This document shows positions 7,204-16,021 of a DNA stretch of 49,290 bases, piece by piece; within the stretch, counting starts at the first letter, position 1, and each line of letters starts with the position of its first letter. The stretch spans positions 1 through 49,290 of the forward strand of contig NZ_DATIND010000054.1 in assembly GCF_035474595.1 (NCBI RefSeq). The letters are read 5' to 3'. The notes beneath the pieces are model-generated. The model saw nothing but the letters and a program-made list of their open reading frames with translations. It did no database searches and was not told the origin of the DNA. The translations under genes and the position numbers were made by a program. This DNA is from Longimicrobium sp. (GTDB lineage Bacteria > Gemmatimonadota > Gemmatimonadetes > Longimicrobiales > Longimicrobiaceae).

Positions 7204-8508
7204 ATGATTCCTGAAGAAGCGCCCGCCGCGGACAGCCGCCTGGTTCGCGTGGTGGGGATCTGGGGCCTGGCCGCGAGCATCGTCAACATCACGGTGGGCG
7301 GCGGCATCTTCCGGCTCCCCGCGTTCGTGGCGGGGCAGCTCGGCTCGGCCGCGCCGATCGCCTACCTCGTGTGCGCGGTGGCGATGGGACTGATCGTCCT
7401 CTGCTTCGCCGAGGCGGGAAGCCGCGTGGCCCTCACCGGCGGGCCGTACGCGTACGTGGAAGTCGCGTTCGGATCGCTGGCGGGCTTCCTCTCCGGCGTG
7501 CTGCTGTGGGCCGTCGGCACGCTCGCCCTCGCCGCGGTGGCGACGCTCTTCGCGGACGCGGTCGGCGCGCTGGTGCCGGCGCTGGGCGGACCGGCGGCGC
7601 GCGCGGCGGTGCTCGTGGCCACCTTCGCGCTGCTGTCGGCGGTGAACGTGCGCGGTGTGCGGCAGGGGACGGCGGTGAACGTCGTCTTCACCATCGCCAA
7701 GCTCCTGCCTCTGCTCCTGTTGCTGGTCGCCGGCGCGTTCGCGGTGAAGGCGGGGAACCTGGCGTGGCACGGCGCTCCGTCGGGCGGCCAGGTGGCGCGG
7801 ACGTCGGTGCTGCTGATCTTCGCGTTCGCGGGGATCGAGACGGCACTGGTGCCGAGCGGCGAGGTGCGCGACGTGGCCCGGACCATCCCCCGCGCCATCG
7901 CGCTGGCGATGATCGGGATCACGCTGCTGTACATCGGCCTGCACCTGGTGTCGCAGGGGCTGCTGGGCGACGCGCTGGCCACGTCCAGCACGCCGCTGGC
8001 GGACGCGGCGGCCGTCGCGCTCGGCCCCGCCGGCCGCGCGATGATGCTGGCCGGCGCCGCCGTGTCGATGTTCGGCTACGTGGGTGGGATGACGCTGGCG
8101 GTGCCGCGCGCGCTCTTCGCGCTGGGCCGCGACGGCTTTCTGCCGAGGCAGCTGGCGGCGGTGCACCCGCGCTGGCACACGCCGTGGGTGGCCATCGTGG
8201 TGCAGGGGGTGATCGTGTGCATCCTCGCCGTCACCAGCGGCTTCGAGAAGCTGGCGATCCTGGCGAACCTGTCCACGCTGCTGCTGTACGCGGGGTGCTG
8301 CCTGGCCGCGTGGGAGCTCCGCCGCCGCGACGTGCGCGCGGGCGGCATCCCCTTCCGCGTCCCCGCGGCGGGCGTGGTGCCGTTCCTCGCCCTCGCCGCC
8401 ATCGCCTACATGGTCACGTCCGTGAAGCCGCTCGAGTGGGCCGTCGTGGCCGGCGTCCTCGCCGCCGCCGCGCTCATCTACTTCGCCGCCCGCGCCGCCC
8501 GCCGTTGA
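7204..8508 (+). CDS. APC-superfamily amino acid permease, 434 aa
   Basis: Inner-membrane amino acid/polyamine/organocation transporter with about 12 hydrophobic helices. The first helix shows the family pattern GLAASIVNITVGGGIFRLPAFVAG, and helix 2-3 has FAEAGSRVALTGGPYAYVEVAFG. A GIETALVPSGEV stretch around 220-230 matches the conserved helix 6 region. The substrate is unknown. The start ATG 7204 directly follows a pyrimidine-rich leader without a clear ribosome site. It is monocistronic, divergent from the lipoprotein and convergent with the next gene. Confidence 0.9.
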   Translation: MIPEEAPAADSRLVRVVGIWGLAASIVNITVGGGIFRLPAFVAGQLGSAAPIAYLVCAVAMGLIVLCFAEAGSRVALTGGPYAYVEVAFGSLAGFLSGVLLWAVGTLALAAVATLFADAVGALVPALGGPAARAAVLVATFALLSAVNVRGVRQGTAVNVVFTIAKLLPLLLLLVAGAFAVKAGNLAWHGAPSGGQVARTSVLLIFAFAGIETALVPSGEVRDVARTIPRAIALAMIGITLLYIGLHLVSQGLLGDALATSSTPLADAAAVALGPAGRAMMLAGAAVSMFGYVGGMTLAVPRALFALGRDGFLPRQLAAVHPRWHTPWVAIVVQGVIVCILAVTSGFEKLAILANLSTLLLYAGCCLAAWELRRRDVRAGGIPFRVPAAGVVPFLALAAIAYMVTSVKPLEWAVVAGVLAAAALIYFAARAARR

Positions 8509-8547
8509 TCATCGACGGGACACCACGTCCGTCCCCAGAGAAAGACG

Positions 8548-8688
8548 TCATCCTGAGGCCGACCACGCGGTAAGCTTTGCCTGCGCAGACGGTTGCAGGC
8601 CGAAGGATCCATAACCGGTCCAGCACGTCAGCCGCGGATTCACTCCGAACGAAGCAGAACGCCCCCTCCGATCGCGATCGGAAGGGGC
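8548..8688. repeat. CATCCTGAGGCC...GGCCGAAGGATC palindrome and a terminator-like hairpin
   Basis: CATCCTGAGGCCGA near 8550 faces GGCCGAAGGATCC near 8605 as imperfect inverted ends. Behind it 8661-8674 pairs with 8675-8688 (GCCCCCTCCGATCG against CGATCGGAAGGGGC, one G-T pair). The second hairpin lies between convergent genes and may serve as their terminator. The 8509-8712 gap contains no gene. Confidence 0.6.
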
Positions 8689-8712
8689 GCCGTGTTGGGG
8701 CGATGCGAATCG

Positions 8713-9240
8713 TCAGCCGGCGGCGGCGGCGCCGATGGGGAAGGCCCGCGCGTGCCAGGCATCGCGGAGGCGCGTCTCCCAGCGCCCGGCGCGGATGGCG
8801 CCGACATCGGTGACGGTGTTGTCGAAGACGACGGTGTCGTCGGCGACCTCGCCGGCCTGGGCCAGGCGCCGGAATTCCCCGCGCTCGGCCGACTTCACCT
8901 CGCCCGACGCGTCGCGCCAGTAGACGAGCGACGCGCCGCGGCGGAGGTCGGTGCCCAGCACGCCCTCGGCGTCGGCCAGCGCGTGCTGCAGCGAGTCGAT
9001 GCTGCACCCGGAGACGCCGGTCGCCCGCTCGTCCGCGGCCACCAGGAGGAAGCGTCCGTCGCGGAAGTCGCGCGCGCCCAGCACCGGCGCACCGTGCGCG
9101 GCCCAGCGCTCCAGGAAGCCGTCCACGCGCTGCAGCAGCGCGGCCGCCTCGCCGTCGTTCAGCGGGCGCGGCGCGGCGAACACAAACAGCCGGGCGTCGT
9201 CGGGCATACGGTCGAAGGTCGTCGCGGGCATCGTCGTCAT
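8713..9240 (-). CDS. Conserved hypothetical protein, about 175 aa
   Basis: Resembles a family common in Bacteroidota that databases often label 'ABC transporter ATPase', although no Walker motif is present. Family wording visible: FLERWAAHGAPVLGARDFRDGRFLLVAADE, then SGCSIDSLQHALADAE with an invariant-looking Cys, GEFRRLAQAGEVADDTVVFDN, and a final WHARAF. The function is unknown. The start is uncertain: ATG 9240, ATG 9231 or GTG 9270 are possible and none has a strong ribosome site; the frame is open to 9372 but that part looks non-coding. Confidence 0.75.
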   Translation of the reverse strand: MTTMPATTFDRMPDDARLFVFAAPRPLNDGEAAALLQRVDGFLERWAAHGAPVLGARDFRDGRFLLVAADERATGVSGCSIDSLQHALADAEGVLGTDLRRGASLVYWRDASGEVKSAERGEFRRLAQAGEVADDTVVFDNTVTDVGAIRAGRWETRLRDAWHARAFPIGAAAAG

Positions 9241-9426
9241 CGCTGGTGGTTCGTCATCCCCATCGCTCACCCGCTGATTACCCCCGCACCTCCCGCCGGT
9301 TCGCGGACGCCCGATTCGGGACACCGGCGCGACCGATCTGTGAGTGATGCGGAGATGGGCGGTGCGCGACAAGGGAATGGTGTTGCGGGCGGCGGAGATG
9401 GGTGCGCGAAAAATGCGAGTGAGCTC

Positions 9427-9571
9427 GCGGCTACAACATCACGCAGCCCGCCTTCGCGACGCCTTCGCGGACTTCATCGGCGCGCGTTCCGGCGCACGTG
9501 CGGTTCCTCGCCACGAACTCCGCGCAGGCGGAGTGTGCGCCGTTGTAGCCGCGGCTTCAGCCGCATTTTCG
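9427..9571. repeat. Composite dispersed repeat (CGGCTACAAC ... GTTGTAGCCG)
   Basis: CGCGGCTACAAC (9428-9439) and GTTGTAGCCGCG (9542-9553) face each other. Between them lies a segment, CGCCTTCGCGGACTTCAT, whose reverse complement recurs at 11283-11330. CGGCTTCAGCCGC closes the element. It occupies most of the 9241-9651 gap, in which I see no gene. Confidence 0.7.
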
Positions 9572-9611
9572 CCGCCACCACCACCATCGCCATCGGCCAT
9601 CGTACACACCT

Positions 9612-9651
9612 TTCCGCACTTCCGCACTTCCGCACTCACGCACTTCCGCAC
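9612..9651 (-). repeat. 8-bp tandem repeat array (GTGCGGAA) abutting a stop codon
   Basis: Read on the minus strand, the TAG of the GNAT gene is followed at once by GTGCGGAA, GTGCGTGA and three further GTGCGGAA units. Same family and same orientation as 4968-5003. Confidence 0.75.
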
Positions 9652-10140
9652 CTATCCCTCTGCGACCTCCCGAAGCTGCTCCGCCGTCAGCCGATACGTG
9701 TACCACTCCGTCATCCGCCGGGCGCCCAGCTTGTCGTAGAAGTCGATCGCGAGCTGGTTCCAGTCGAGCACCACCCACTCCATCCGCCCGCACCCGCGCC
9801 GCACCGCCTCGCCGGCGAGGTAGCGGAACATCGTGCGGCCGATGCCGTGCCGCCGCGCGTCGGGGAGCACGAAAATGTCCTCCAGGTACAGCGTTGGCAG
9901 CGCCAGGAACGACGAGTACGTCTCGCAGGTGATGGCGTACGCCACGGCGCGCCCGTCCACCTCGGCGATGTACACCTGGATGCGGTGCGGATCGGGGCCG
10001 AACGCGTCGTTCAGCAGGCGCCCGCGCGCGTCGGGCGTGGGGCGGTCCAGCTTCTCGTAGTCGGCCAGCGCGTCGACCAGCGCCAGCCAGGTGTCGCCGT
10101 CCGCGGGCGTGGCGGGGCGGACGGTCACGGCGTCGGGCAT
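9652..10140 (-). CDS. GNAT acetyltransferase, diamine/spermidine acetyltransferase-like, 162 aa
   Basis: Acetyl-CoA dependent N-acetyltransferase. The layout fits the SAT-like group: VTVRPATPADGDTWLALV at the N-terminus, YSSFLALPTLYLEDIFVLPDARRHGIG with the acetyl-CoA pyrophosphate loop RRHGIG, then MEWVVLDWNQLAIDFYDKLGA with the catalytic-type Tyr. Diamine acetyltransferases share the LYLEDLFV and VLDWN wording, but substrates of bacterial members vary. The start ATG 10140 is chosen for family length; upstream frame to 10281 looks non-coding. It is divergent from the oxidoreductase gene at 10353 across 212 bp. Confidence 0.88.
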   Translation of the reverse strand: MPDAVTVRPATPADGDTWLALVDALADYEKLDRPTPDARGRLLNDAFGPDPHRIQVYIAEVDGRAVAYAITCETYSSFLALPTLYLEDIFVLPDARRHGIGRTMFRYLAGEAVRRGCGRMEWVVLDWNQLAIDFYDKLGARRMTEWYTYRLTAEQLREVAEG

Positions 10141-10352
10141 GGGATTCCGTCGTTCGGTGGATGAAGATCGGTCGCGCAAGGTAGGCGGGCGATGCGCGGC
10201 CCGCGAGTCCCGCGCGTCCGGCATCTCCCCACGAACGGGTCGGGAGAAGGGGCGATGGAGATGCGGGGATCTTCTGATCATCCACGCTCGTCATCGACTT
10301 GAGATTCGCGCCGGGATCGAGATCACCCAACCGACGACGACGGGAGACGGAG

Positions 10353-11201
10353 ATGGAGACGGTGCTGGTGGCGGGAGCGTCAGGGCATCTCGGGCGATGC
10401 GTGGTGACGGAGCTGAGGGCGCGCGGCTACCGCGTCCGCGCGCTGGTGCGCGACCCCGCGCGCTCCGTTGGCGCCGCGGACGAGACGGTCCGTAGCGACC
10501 TGCTCGACCCGCCGTCGCTCGCCGCCGCGTGCGCGGGCGCGGACGTCGTGTTCTCCTGCGCGGGCGCATCCATGAGCCTGAGCAGCCTGCGCGACCGCCG
10601 CGGCCCGCTGGAGGTGGACTGGGGCGGCAACCGCAACCTGCTGGCGGCGGCGCGCGGCGCCGGCGCGCGCAAGTTCGTGTACGTCTCCGTCTTCGGCGCG
10701 CGGGGGATGCGCGGGCTGGAGTACGCCGACGCCCACGAGCGCATCGCGGACGAGCTGAAAACGTCGGGGATGGACCACGCCATCATCCGCCCGACCGGCT
10801 TCTTCTCCTTCTTCGGCGAGATCGCGAAGATGGCGAAGCAGGGCCGCGGCATCGTGATCGGCACCGGCGAGGCGTACACGAACCCCATCCACGAGGCCGA
10901 CCTGGCCGAGGTCTGCGCCGCCGCTGTCGCCGGTGACGCGCGCGAGATCTCCGTCGGCGGCCCGGACGTGATGACGCGCGCGCAGATCGTCGAGCTCGCC
11001 TTCCGCGCCTTCGGCCGCGAGCCGCGGCTGACGCGCGTTCCGCCAGCCATCTTCCGCGCCTCCGCCACGGTGATGCGCCCGTTCAACCGCCGCATGGCCG
11101 CGCTCCTCGCCTTCGGCGCCGCAGTCAGCCAGGTCGACTGCGTCGCACCATCCTACGGCCGCCGTCGCCTCGATGACTTCTTCCGCACCTTCGCGGATTG
11201 A
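10353..11201 (+). CDS. NmrA-like / atypical SDR NAD(P)-binding protein, 282 aa
   Basis: Rossmann-fold protein with the dinucleotide loop GASGHLG at residues 7-13 directly after the start, LRARGYRVRALVRDP in the NADP-selecting position, and the atypical-SDR region KFVYVSVFGARG. The classical YxxxK pair is replaced by YADAHERIADELK with a different spacing. Members act as NAD(P)H-dependent reductases or as redox sensors; the substrate is unknown. ATG 10353 lies right behind GGGAGACGGAG. The C-terminal third carries a hydrophobic stretch (MAALLAFGAAVSQ). It stands alone. Confidence 0.82.
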   Translation: METVLVAGASGHLGRCVVTELRARGYRVRALVRDPARSVGAADETVRSDLLDPPSLAAACAGADVVFSCAGASMSLSSLRDRRGPLEVDWGGNRNLLAAARGAGARKFVYVSVFGARGMRGLEYADAHERIADELKTSGMDHAIIRPTGFFSFFGEIAKMAKQGRGIVIGTGEAYTNPIHEADLAEVCAAAVAGDAREISVGGPDVMTRAQIVELAFRAFGREPRLTRVPPAIFRASATVMRPFNRRMAALLAFGAAVSQVDCVAPSYGRRRLDDFFRTFAD

Positions 11202-11273
11202 TCAGGCCGGGAAGTCTCGCGCAGATGCCCGGCGGCACTCGAGATGACAGGCGTGGGGTGGCGCACCGGAGCT

Positions 11274-11353
11274 CTCCCGCGCCGATATGAAGTCCGCGAA
11301 GGCGCCGCGAAGGCGGACTGCGTGCCGTTGTAGCCCCCACTTCAGTGGCATCT
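11274..11353. repeat. Dispersed repeat, second copy of the 9427-9571 element core
   Basis: ATGAAGTCCGCGAAGGCGCC followed by GCGAAGGCGGACTGCGTG and GTTGTAGCC matches the inverted core at 9429-9486 with few changes. The rest of 11202-11544 holds only a pyrimidine-rich stretch and the acs leader. Confidence 0.7.
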
Positions 11354-11544
11354 TCCCCACCATCTGCATCCCCCATCCTCCATCCCCATCTCAATCCTCA
11401 TCCCGCTCCGCCGCTATCTCCTGATCCTTGTCCCGGCCCGGGCCGGGGACTTGCGGCGTGGCTCGCGCGGGACGCATCATCCGTCCCCCTGAATCCCGAA
11501 CGAACGCCCATTCGCCACGCGCCCGGCCGCAGGAGAATCCACGG

Positions 11545-13563
11545 ATGGCATCGACCGAACCCACGCTCGACTCCCTGCTCCAGGAAGACCGCACCTTTGC
11601 GCCGCCGGCCGGGTTCGCCGCGCAGGCCAACGCGCGCGACCCCGGCATCTACGCGCAGGCGGACCGGGACCCCGAGGCGTACTGGGCCGGGTGGGCCGAG
11701 CAGCTCCACTGGTTCCGCAAGTGGGACCGGGTTCTCGAGTGGGAGCCGCCGTACAGCAGGTGGTTCACCGGCGGAAAGCTGAACGCCGCGTACAACTGCC
11801 TGGACCGCCACGTCGAGGCCGGCCGCGGCGGCAAGACCGCGATGCTGTGGGAGGGCGAGCCCGGGGACAAGCGCGCCTTCACCTACGCCGAGCTTCAATC
11901 CGAGGTCGGCCGCGCCGCCAACGCGCTGAAGAAGCTGGGGGTGAAGAAGGGCGACCGCGTCGCGATCTATCTGCCGATGATCCCCGAGGCGGCCGTCGCC
12001 ATGCTCGCCTGCGCCCGCATCGGCGCCGCGCACAGCGTGGTGTTCGGGGGATTCAGCGCCGAGAGCCTGCGCGACCGCATCCGCGACGCCGAGGCCCGCG
12101 TGCTGATCACCGCCGACGCGGGATACCGGCGTGGCGGCACCGTGGCGCTCAAGCGCGCGGCCGACGAGGCCATTGAGGAGGAAGGCGGCTGCCCCACCAT
12201 CGCCCACGTGGTCGTCGTCCGCCGCCACGGCGCGGACGGCGAGACGCTGGGCGATGCGAGGATGGCGGAGGGCCGCGACGTCTGGTGGCACGACCTGGTG
12301 GACGGCGAGCCCGGCGAGTGCCCCGCGGAGGAGATGGAGAGCGAGGATCTGCTCTACATCCTCTACACCTCGGGGACCACGGGGAAGCCGAAGGGGATCA
12401 TGCACACCACCGGCGGCTACCTCACGCAGTGCTACGCGACCACGAAGCTGGTGTTCGACCTGAAGGACGACGACGTCTACTGGTGCACCGCCGACGTCGG
12501 CTGGGTGACGGGGCACTCGTACATCGTCTACGGCCCGCTGGCCAACGGCGCCACCGTGCTGATGTACGAGGGCGCCCCGGACTGGCCGGACCGCGCGCGC
12601 TTCTGGAAGCTGATCGAGGACTACCGCGTCACCATCTTCTACACCGCGCCCACCGCGATCCGCGCGTTCATGAAGTGGGGAACGGAGTTCCCCGCGCAGC
12701 ACGACCTTTCTTCGCTCCGCCTCCTGGGCACGGTGGGCGAGCCCATCAACCCCGAGGCGTGGGTCTGGTATCACAAGACCATCGGCCACGAGCACTGCCC
12801 CATCGTGGACACGTGGTGGCAGACGGAGACGGGGGCGATCATGATCACCCCGCTCCCCGGCATCACCGAGACGGTGCCGGGCTCCGCCACCACGCCGTTC
12901 CCCGGCATCCGCGCCGAGATCCTGACGCTGGACGGCCAGGTGGTGCCGCGGGGCGGGGGATTCCTGGCCATCCGCCGCCCCTGGCCGTCGATGCTGCGCG
13001 GCATCTGGGGCGACCCCGAGCGCTACCGCAACACCTACTGGACCAAGTGGGAGGGGAAGACGGTCAGTTCGGGCGACGACGAGCAGCCCGGCGAGAGCGT
13101 CTACTTCCCCGGCGACGGGGCCAAGCGCGACGAGCGCGGCTACTACTGGGTGATCGGGCGCATCGACGACGTGCTGAACGTGGCAGGCCACCGCATCGGC
13201 ACCATGGAGGTCGAGTCGGCCCTCGTCGACCACCCCGCCGTGGCCGAGGCCGCGGTGGTGGGCAAGGCGCACGAGCTGAAGGGCCAGGCCGTCGCCGCGT
13301 TCGTCACGCTGAAGGAGGGCCAGGAGCCCACGGAGGAGCTGAAGCGCGAGCTGAGCGACCACGTGGTGAAGAAGATCGGCGCCATCGCCCGCCCCGACGC
13401 CATCCTCTTCGCCGGCGACCTGCCGAAGACGAGAAGCGGCAAGATCATGCGGCGGTTGCTGAAGGACATCGCGGAGGGCCGGGCACTGGGGGATACGACG
13501 ACGCTCGCGGACCCGAGCGTGGTGGCGCGGCTGAAGGGGGAGTACGAGGCGCGGGAGGGCTGA
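11545..13563 (+). CDS. acs: Acetyl-CoA synthetase (AMP-forming), 672 aa
   Basis: Activates acetate with ATP and CoA to acetyl-CoA through acetyl-AMP. Key motifs: [21 protein letters not shown] (P-loop-like A3), the acetate-pocket region [57 protein letters not shown] (hinge and A8) and the C-terminal [11 protein letters not shown] whose Lys is the acetylation-controlled catalytic residue. Length matches the family. ATG 11545 is preceded by AGGAG at nine bases. A terminator follows at 13591. The acetate symporter actP lies 2.5 kb downstream on the other strand, so both acetate functions are clustered. Confidence 0.97.
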   Translation: MASTEPTLDSLLQEDRTFAPPAGFAAQANARDPGIYAQADRDPEAYWAGWAEQLHWFRKWDRVLEWEPPYSRWFTGGKLNAAYNCLDRHVEAGRGGKTAMLWEGEPGDKRAFTYAELQSEVGRAANALKKLGVKKGDRVAIYLPMIPEAAVAMLACARIGAAHSVVFGGFSAESLRDRIRDAEARVLITADAGYRRGGTVALKRAADEAIEEEGGCPTIAHVVVVRRHGADGETLGDARMAEGRDVWWHDLVDGEPGECPAEEMESEDLLYILYTSGTTGKPKGIMHTTGGYLTQCYATTKLVFDLKDDDVYWCTADVGWVTGHSYIVYGPLANGATVLMYEGAPDWPDRARFWKLIEDYRVTIFYTAPTAIRAFMKWGTEFPAQHDLSSLRLLGTVGEPINPEAWVWYHKTIGHEHCPIVDTWWQTETGAIMITPLPGITETVPGSATTPFPGIRAEILTLDGQVVPRGGGFLAIRRPWPSMLRGIWGDPERYRNTYWTKWEGKTVSSGDDEQPGESVYFPGDGAKRDERGYYWVIGRIDDVLNVAGHRIGTMEVESALVDHPAVAEAAVVGKAHELKGQAVAAFVTLKEGQEPTEELKRELSDHVVKKIGAIARPDAILFAGDLPKTRSGKIMRRLLKDIAEGRALGDTTTLADPSVVARLKGEYEAREG

Positions 13564-13590
13564 CGTTGACACGCGGTCCACTACGGAAGG

Positions 13591-13616
13591 GCGCTCCTGC
13601 ACAGGGGCGCTCTTTT
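13591..13616 (+). terminator. Intrinsic terminator of acs
   Basis: Stem GCGCTCC (13591-13597) with GGGGCGC (13604-13610), one G-T pair, hexanucleotide loop, then TCTTTT. Confidence 0.7.
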
Positions 13617-13738
13617 AGCTGTCGCTTGCGACGTGTAAAACGGCATCACTCGTCCAACTCATATCCTGACACCTTCACACTCGAATTAGAGCGTGGCTCA
13701 ACCTTTCGATCACCCACCCCAAGTTACAGGAGGCCGCC

Positions 13739-14413
13739 ATGGACATCGCGCAGCAGGAAAAAAATACGAGAACGATCGGAATGGTCGCGCTGCTGGCTGC
13801 AGGGCTCTGGACGCTTTATGCGCTTCTGTTCTGGAAAACCACCGAACTGCCCGGACCGATCGTCTTCCAGCCCGACCTCACTCCGGCCACGATCGGGACC
13901 AAGCTGGCCCCATTCCTCGTGATTGCCGTCCTGATCGAGCGGACAATCCAGGTGTTCTTTGGTCTCTGGATCGAACCCGAAGAGCATGCCCTCGACATGC
14001 AGGCGGAACGGGCGCGGGTGGCATTGGCCACGCTCGACGCGGAAGACACCGTCGCGAGCCGGAACGCGGCCGCCGCGCTTCTGAAGCACGAGGCGGGTGA
14101 ACCGGCTGCGCTTCGCCACGCGGCGAAGACCCAGCTTCAGGAAGCGAGCGACAAGGCCGCGGACATCAAGGAGATGAAGACGCGAGTCGCGTTTCTGCTC
14201 GGCGGAAGCCTGGGGCTGCTCGTTGCGCTCGCCGGTGCCCGGATGCTGGGGATCATCGTGAAGTTCGGCTCGCCGATTCCGCGCCACTGGATTGCGCTCG
14301 ACGTCCTGCTCACCGCGGGCTTGCTGGGCGGCGGAGCGGACGGCTTCAATCACCTCACGAGCACGCTGGCGGCGTATCTGGAGACGCTCAAGAAGAAAGC
14401 GGAAAGCCGGTAG
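13739..14413 (+). CDS. Membrane protein of unknown function, 224 aa
   Basis: I do not recognise a named family. Hydrophobic segments lie near residues 13-32, 56-74, 151-170 and 185-203. The middle (about 80-145) is Ala/Glu/Lys-rich and looks like a helical coiled coil between the membrane pairs. The last helix ends GLLGGGADGFNHL, a glycine-acid pattern seen near the C-terminus of several small phage- or stress-related membrane proteins. ATG 13739 has a strong AGGAGG ribosome site. Base use is slightly less GC-biased than in acs. It lies between acs and a decayed acs fragment, which suggests that this stretch was rearranged. Confidence 0.75.
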   Translation: MDIAQQEKNTRTIGMVALLAAGLWTLYALLFWKTTELPGPIVFQPDLTPATIGTKLAPFLVIAVLIERTIQVFFGLWIEPEEHALDMQAERARVALATLDAEDTVASRNAAAALLKHEAGEPAALRHAAKTQLQEASDKAADIKEMKTRVAFLLGGSLGLLVALAGARMLGIIVKFGSPIPRHWIALDVLLTAGLLGGGADGFNHLTSTLAAYLETLKKKAESR

Positions 14414-14418
14414 CCCGG

Positions 14419-14490
14419 GCCAAGGAGCCGATGGAGGACCGCTAGAGCTGAGCGACTACGTGGTCTGAAAGATCGGCGCCATGGCGCGTA
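14419..14490 (+). pseudogene. Decayed fragment of an acs 3' region
   Basis: Over about 70 bp this stretch aligns with acs 13320-13390: both contain AGGAGCC, a GGAGGA run, then GAGCTGAGCGAC, ACGTGGT and AAGATCGGCGCCAT in the same order. The copy has small indels and in-frame stops, so it is not coding. It looks like the relic of a former acs copy or of a duplication that accompanied insertion of the membrane protein gene. Confidence 0.65.
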
Positions 14491-14530
14491 AGGGGTAAGT
14501 CCCACCGCCAAGGAAAAATGCAACCTGAGT

Positions 14531-14563
14531 GGAGGCGTCCCGCGGATCAGCGGGAGCGTCTCC
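14531..14563 (+). terminator. Hairpin between the membrane-protein and secreted-protein genes
   Basis: GGAGGCGTCCCGC (14531-14543) faces GCGGGAGCGTCTCC (14550-14563) with one bulge and one mismatch; ATTCGTTT follows. Confidence 0.5.
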
Positions 14564-14671
14564 ATTCGTTTTATGGATGTAAATCCTCCGGTTTAGTCCA
14601 TCCAATAGTGGGAATGCTTCTTTGTGCCGCCATCTCCATGATCGTTTTCCACGTGCTCTGGAGTTCCTGCC

Positions 14672-15994
14672 ATGATGCGCCGCCTCCCCCTGGTATTGCT
14701 GCTGTGCGTGACGAGCTTCGCCAATTCCTCCAAGGGAGGAGCTCAGCAGCGGAACCGACAGCAGCAGCAACAGCAGCAGAACGGCTCCGGGAGTTCGTCG
14801 TCGGGCGATTGCGCCCCACGGACGGATGCGGACGTGGTTCAGTTATGTCACTGGGACTTGCGGCGTCGCCACACGACCGCGTTGTATCCCAAGGAAACGC
14901 TGCGCGTGACGGTGCTGGACGCGAATCCGCTCATCTACAGCTATGACCTGACTGGCGAGCAATTTGTCGAGGACCAGAGTGCGCGAGACGCCTTTCGCAC
15001 CTTGTTCGCGCTTCGGTCAGCTGCCCCCGCTCAGGTGCAGCATCCCACTCTCGCGGCTGCCCGGGAAGCGAGAGAGACGTGCGAGGCGCGCAGGGGAGAT
15101 CCCACTGCGGATTTCACCTGCTTCGCTGGCGGAATCGAAAGCGCCGCCGAGCTTCTGCTGGCCCTCATTCGCGAAACCGACCTCTTCAACGGTACGACTG
15201 CGGAAGAGGGACGTGAGGTCACCAACAGCATTCGCGAAACCCTGAGGGGCGTCGAAAACCCCATTCGTCCGTTCCTGGCATCGGATGCGGCGCTTATCGC
15301 AGAGCTGGACGCCCGATTCCAGGCGATCACGTCGCCAACGCCGGACCAGCAGGCGCGCTACAAGGCCGTCCGCGACGCAGCCGGCGGCGTCGTGCGTTTC
15401 TGGCACGAGTTGGAGCGACTGTACCTCGGTCCGATTACCCGGGTCTACAATTACAACAGCGGAACTGATGAGCTGATCCGCCTGCGCATACAAAACCGGC
15501 TCGGCGACGCTTACACGCCTCTCCGGCCCACATCGACGGAAGGCATCGCGCTCGCCGTGATCAAGCCCGTTGCGCACGGATTCGAGTTCTCCACTGGCCT
15601 TGCCTTCGTGTTCGGAGATCGCGCGAACTTCAGCGTCTCGAAGCTGACCGGTGATACGCTGCGAGTGCAGGCCGACACCGTGCACGACCTGTCGGTGCCA
15701 CCGTCCCTCTTTCTGAGCTATCTGTGGCACCCGGGAGGGACGGTCACGCTGGGCCCCACCTTCGGAGTCGGCGTGAAGGACCTCAGCCAGATCGAGAACT
15801 CGACCGACCTCCTGGGGGGAATCACCATCGGCCTGGAATGGTTCCGGCTAACATTCGGAGGTGCGTACGCATCGGAGATCAGCGCAATCCCCGGCCTCGA
15901 CTCACAGAACCGCACGACCGATCCGAACGTCCTGAGCCGCGCCACTCGACAGCGCGTCTTGCACCCGTTCTTCGCGGTTCACGGCCACTTCTAG
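14672..15994 (+). CDS. Secreted, probably outer-membrane protein of unknown function, 440 aa
   Basis: The N-terminus MMRRLPLVLLLCVTSFANSS is a Sec signal peptide. It is followed by a low-complexity Gln/Ser linker (residues ~25-46), then a helical domain to about 260. The last ~170 residues alternate polar and apolar residues (SLFLSYLWHPGGTVTLGPTFG, GGITIGLEWFRLTFGGAYASE) like beta-barrel strands, and the protein ends in Phe (FFAVHGHF), as outer-membrane proteins do. No known family is recognised. GGAG lies eight bases before ATG 14672. It is convergent with actP. Confidence 0.75.
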   Translation: MMRRLPLVLLLCVTSFANSSKGGAQQRNRQQQQQQQNGSGSSSSGDCAPRTDADVVQLCHWDLRRRHTTALYPKETLRVTVLDANPLIYSYDLTGEQFVEDQSARDAFRTLFALRSAAPAQVQHPTLAAAREARETCEARRGDPTADFTCFAGGIESAAELLLALIRETDLFNGTTAEEGREVTNSIRETLRGVENPIRPFLASDAALIAELDARFQAITSPTPDQQARYKAVRDAAGGVVRFWHELERLYLGPITRVYNYNSGTDELIRLRIQNRLGDAYTPLRPTSTEGIALAVIKPVAHGFEFSTGLAFVFGDRANFSVSKLTGDTLRVQADTVHDLSVPPSLFLSYLWHPGGTVTLGPTFGVGVKDLSQIENSTDLLGGITIGLEWFRLTFGGAYASEISAIPGLDSQNRTTDPNVLSRATRQRVLHPFFAVHGHF

Positions 15995-16021
15995 CCCACT
16001 TGGAACCCGTCGGCCGACACT

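Noticed and set aside
8713-9240. Calling this gene an ABC transporter ATPase, as homologues are often named
   Set aside because: No Walker A, Walker B or signature motif is present.
14755-14785. CAG-type trinucleotide repeat as a regulatory microsatellite
   Set aside because: It lies inside the secreted protein gene and simply encodes a short Gln-rich linker.
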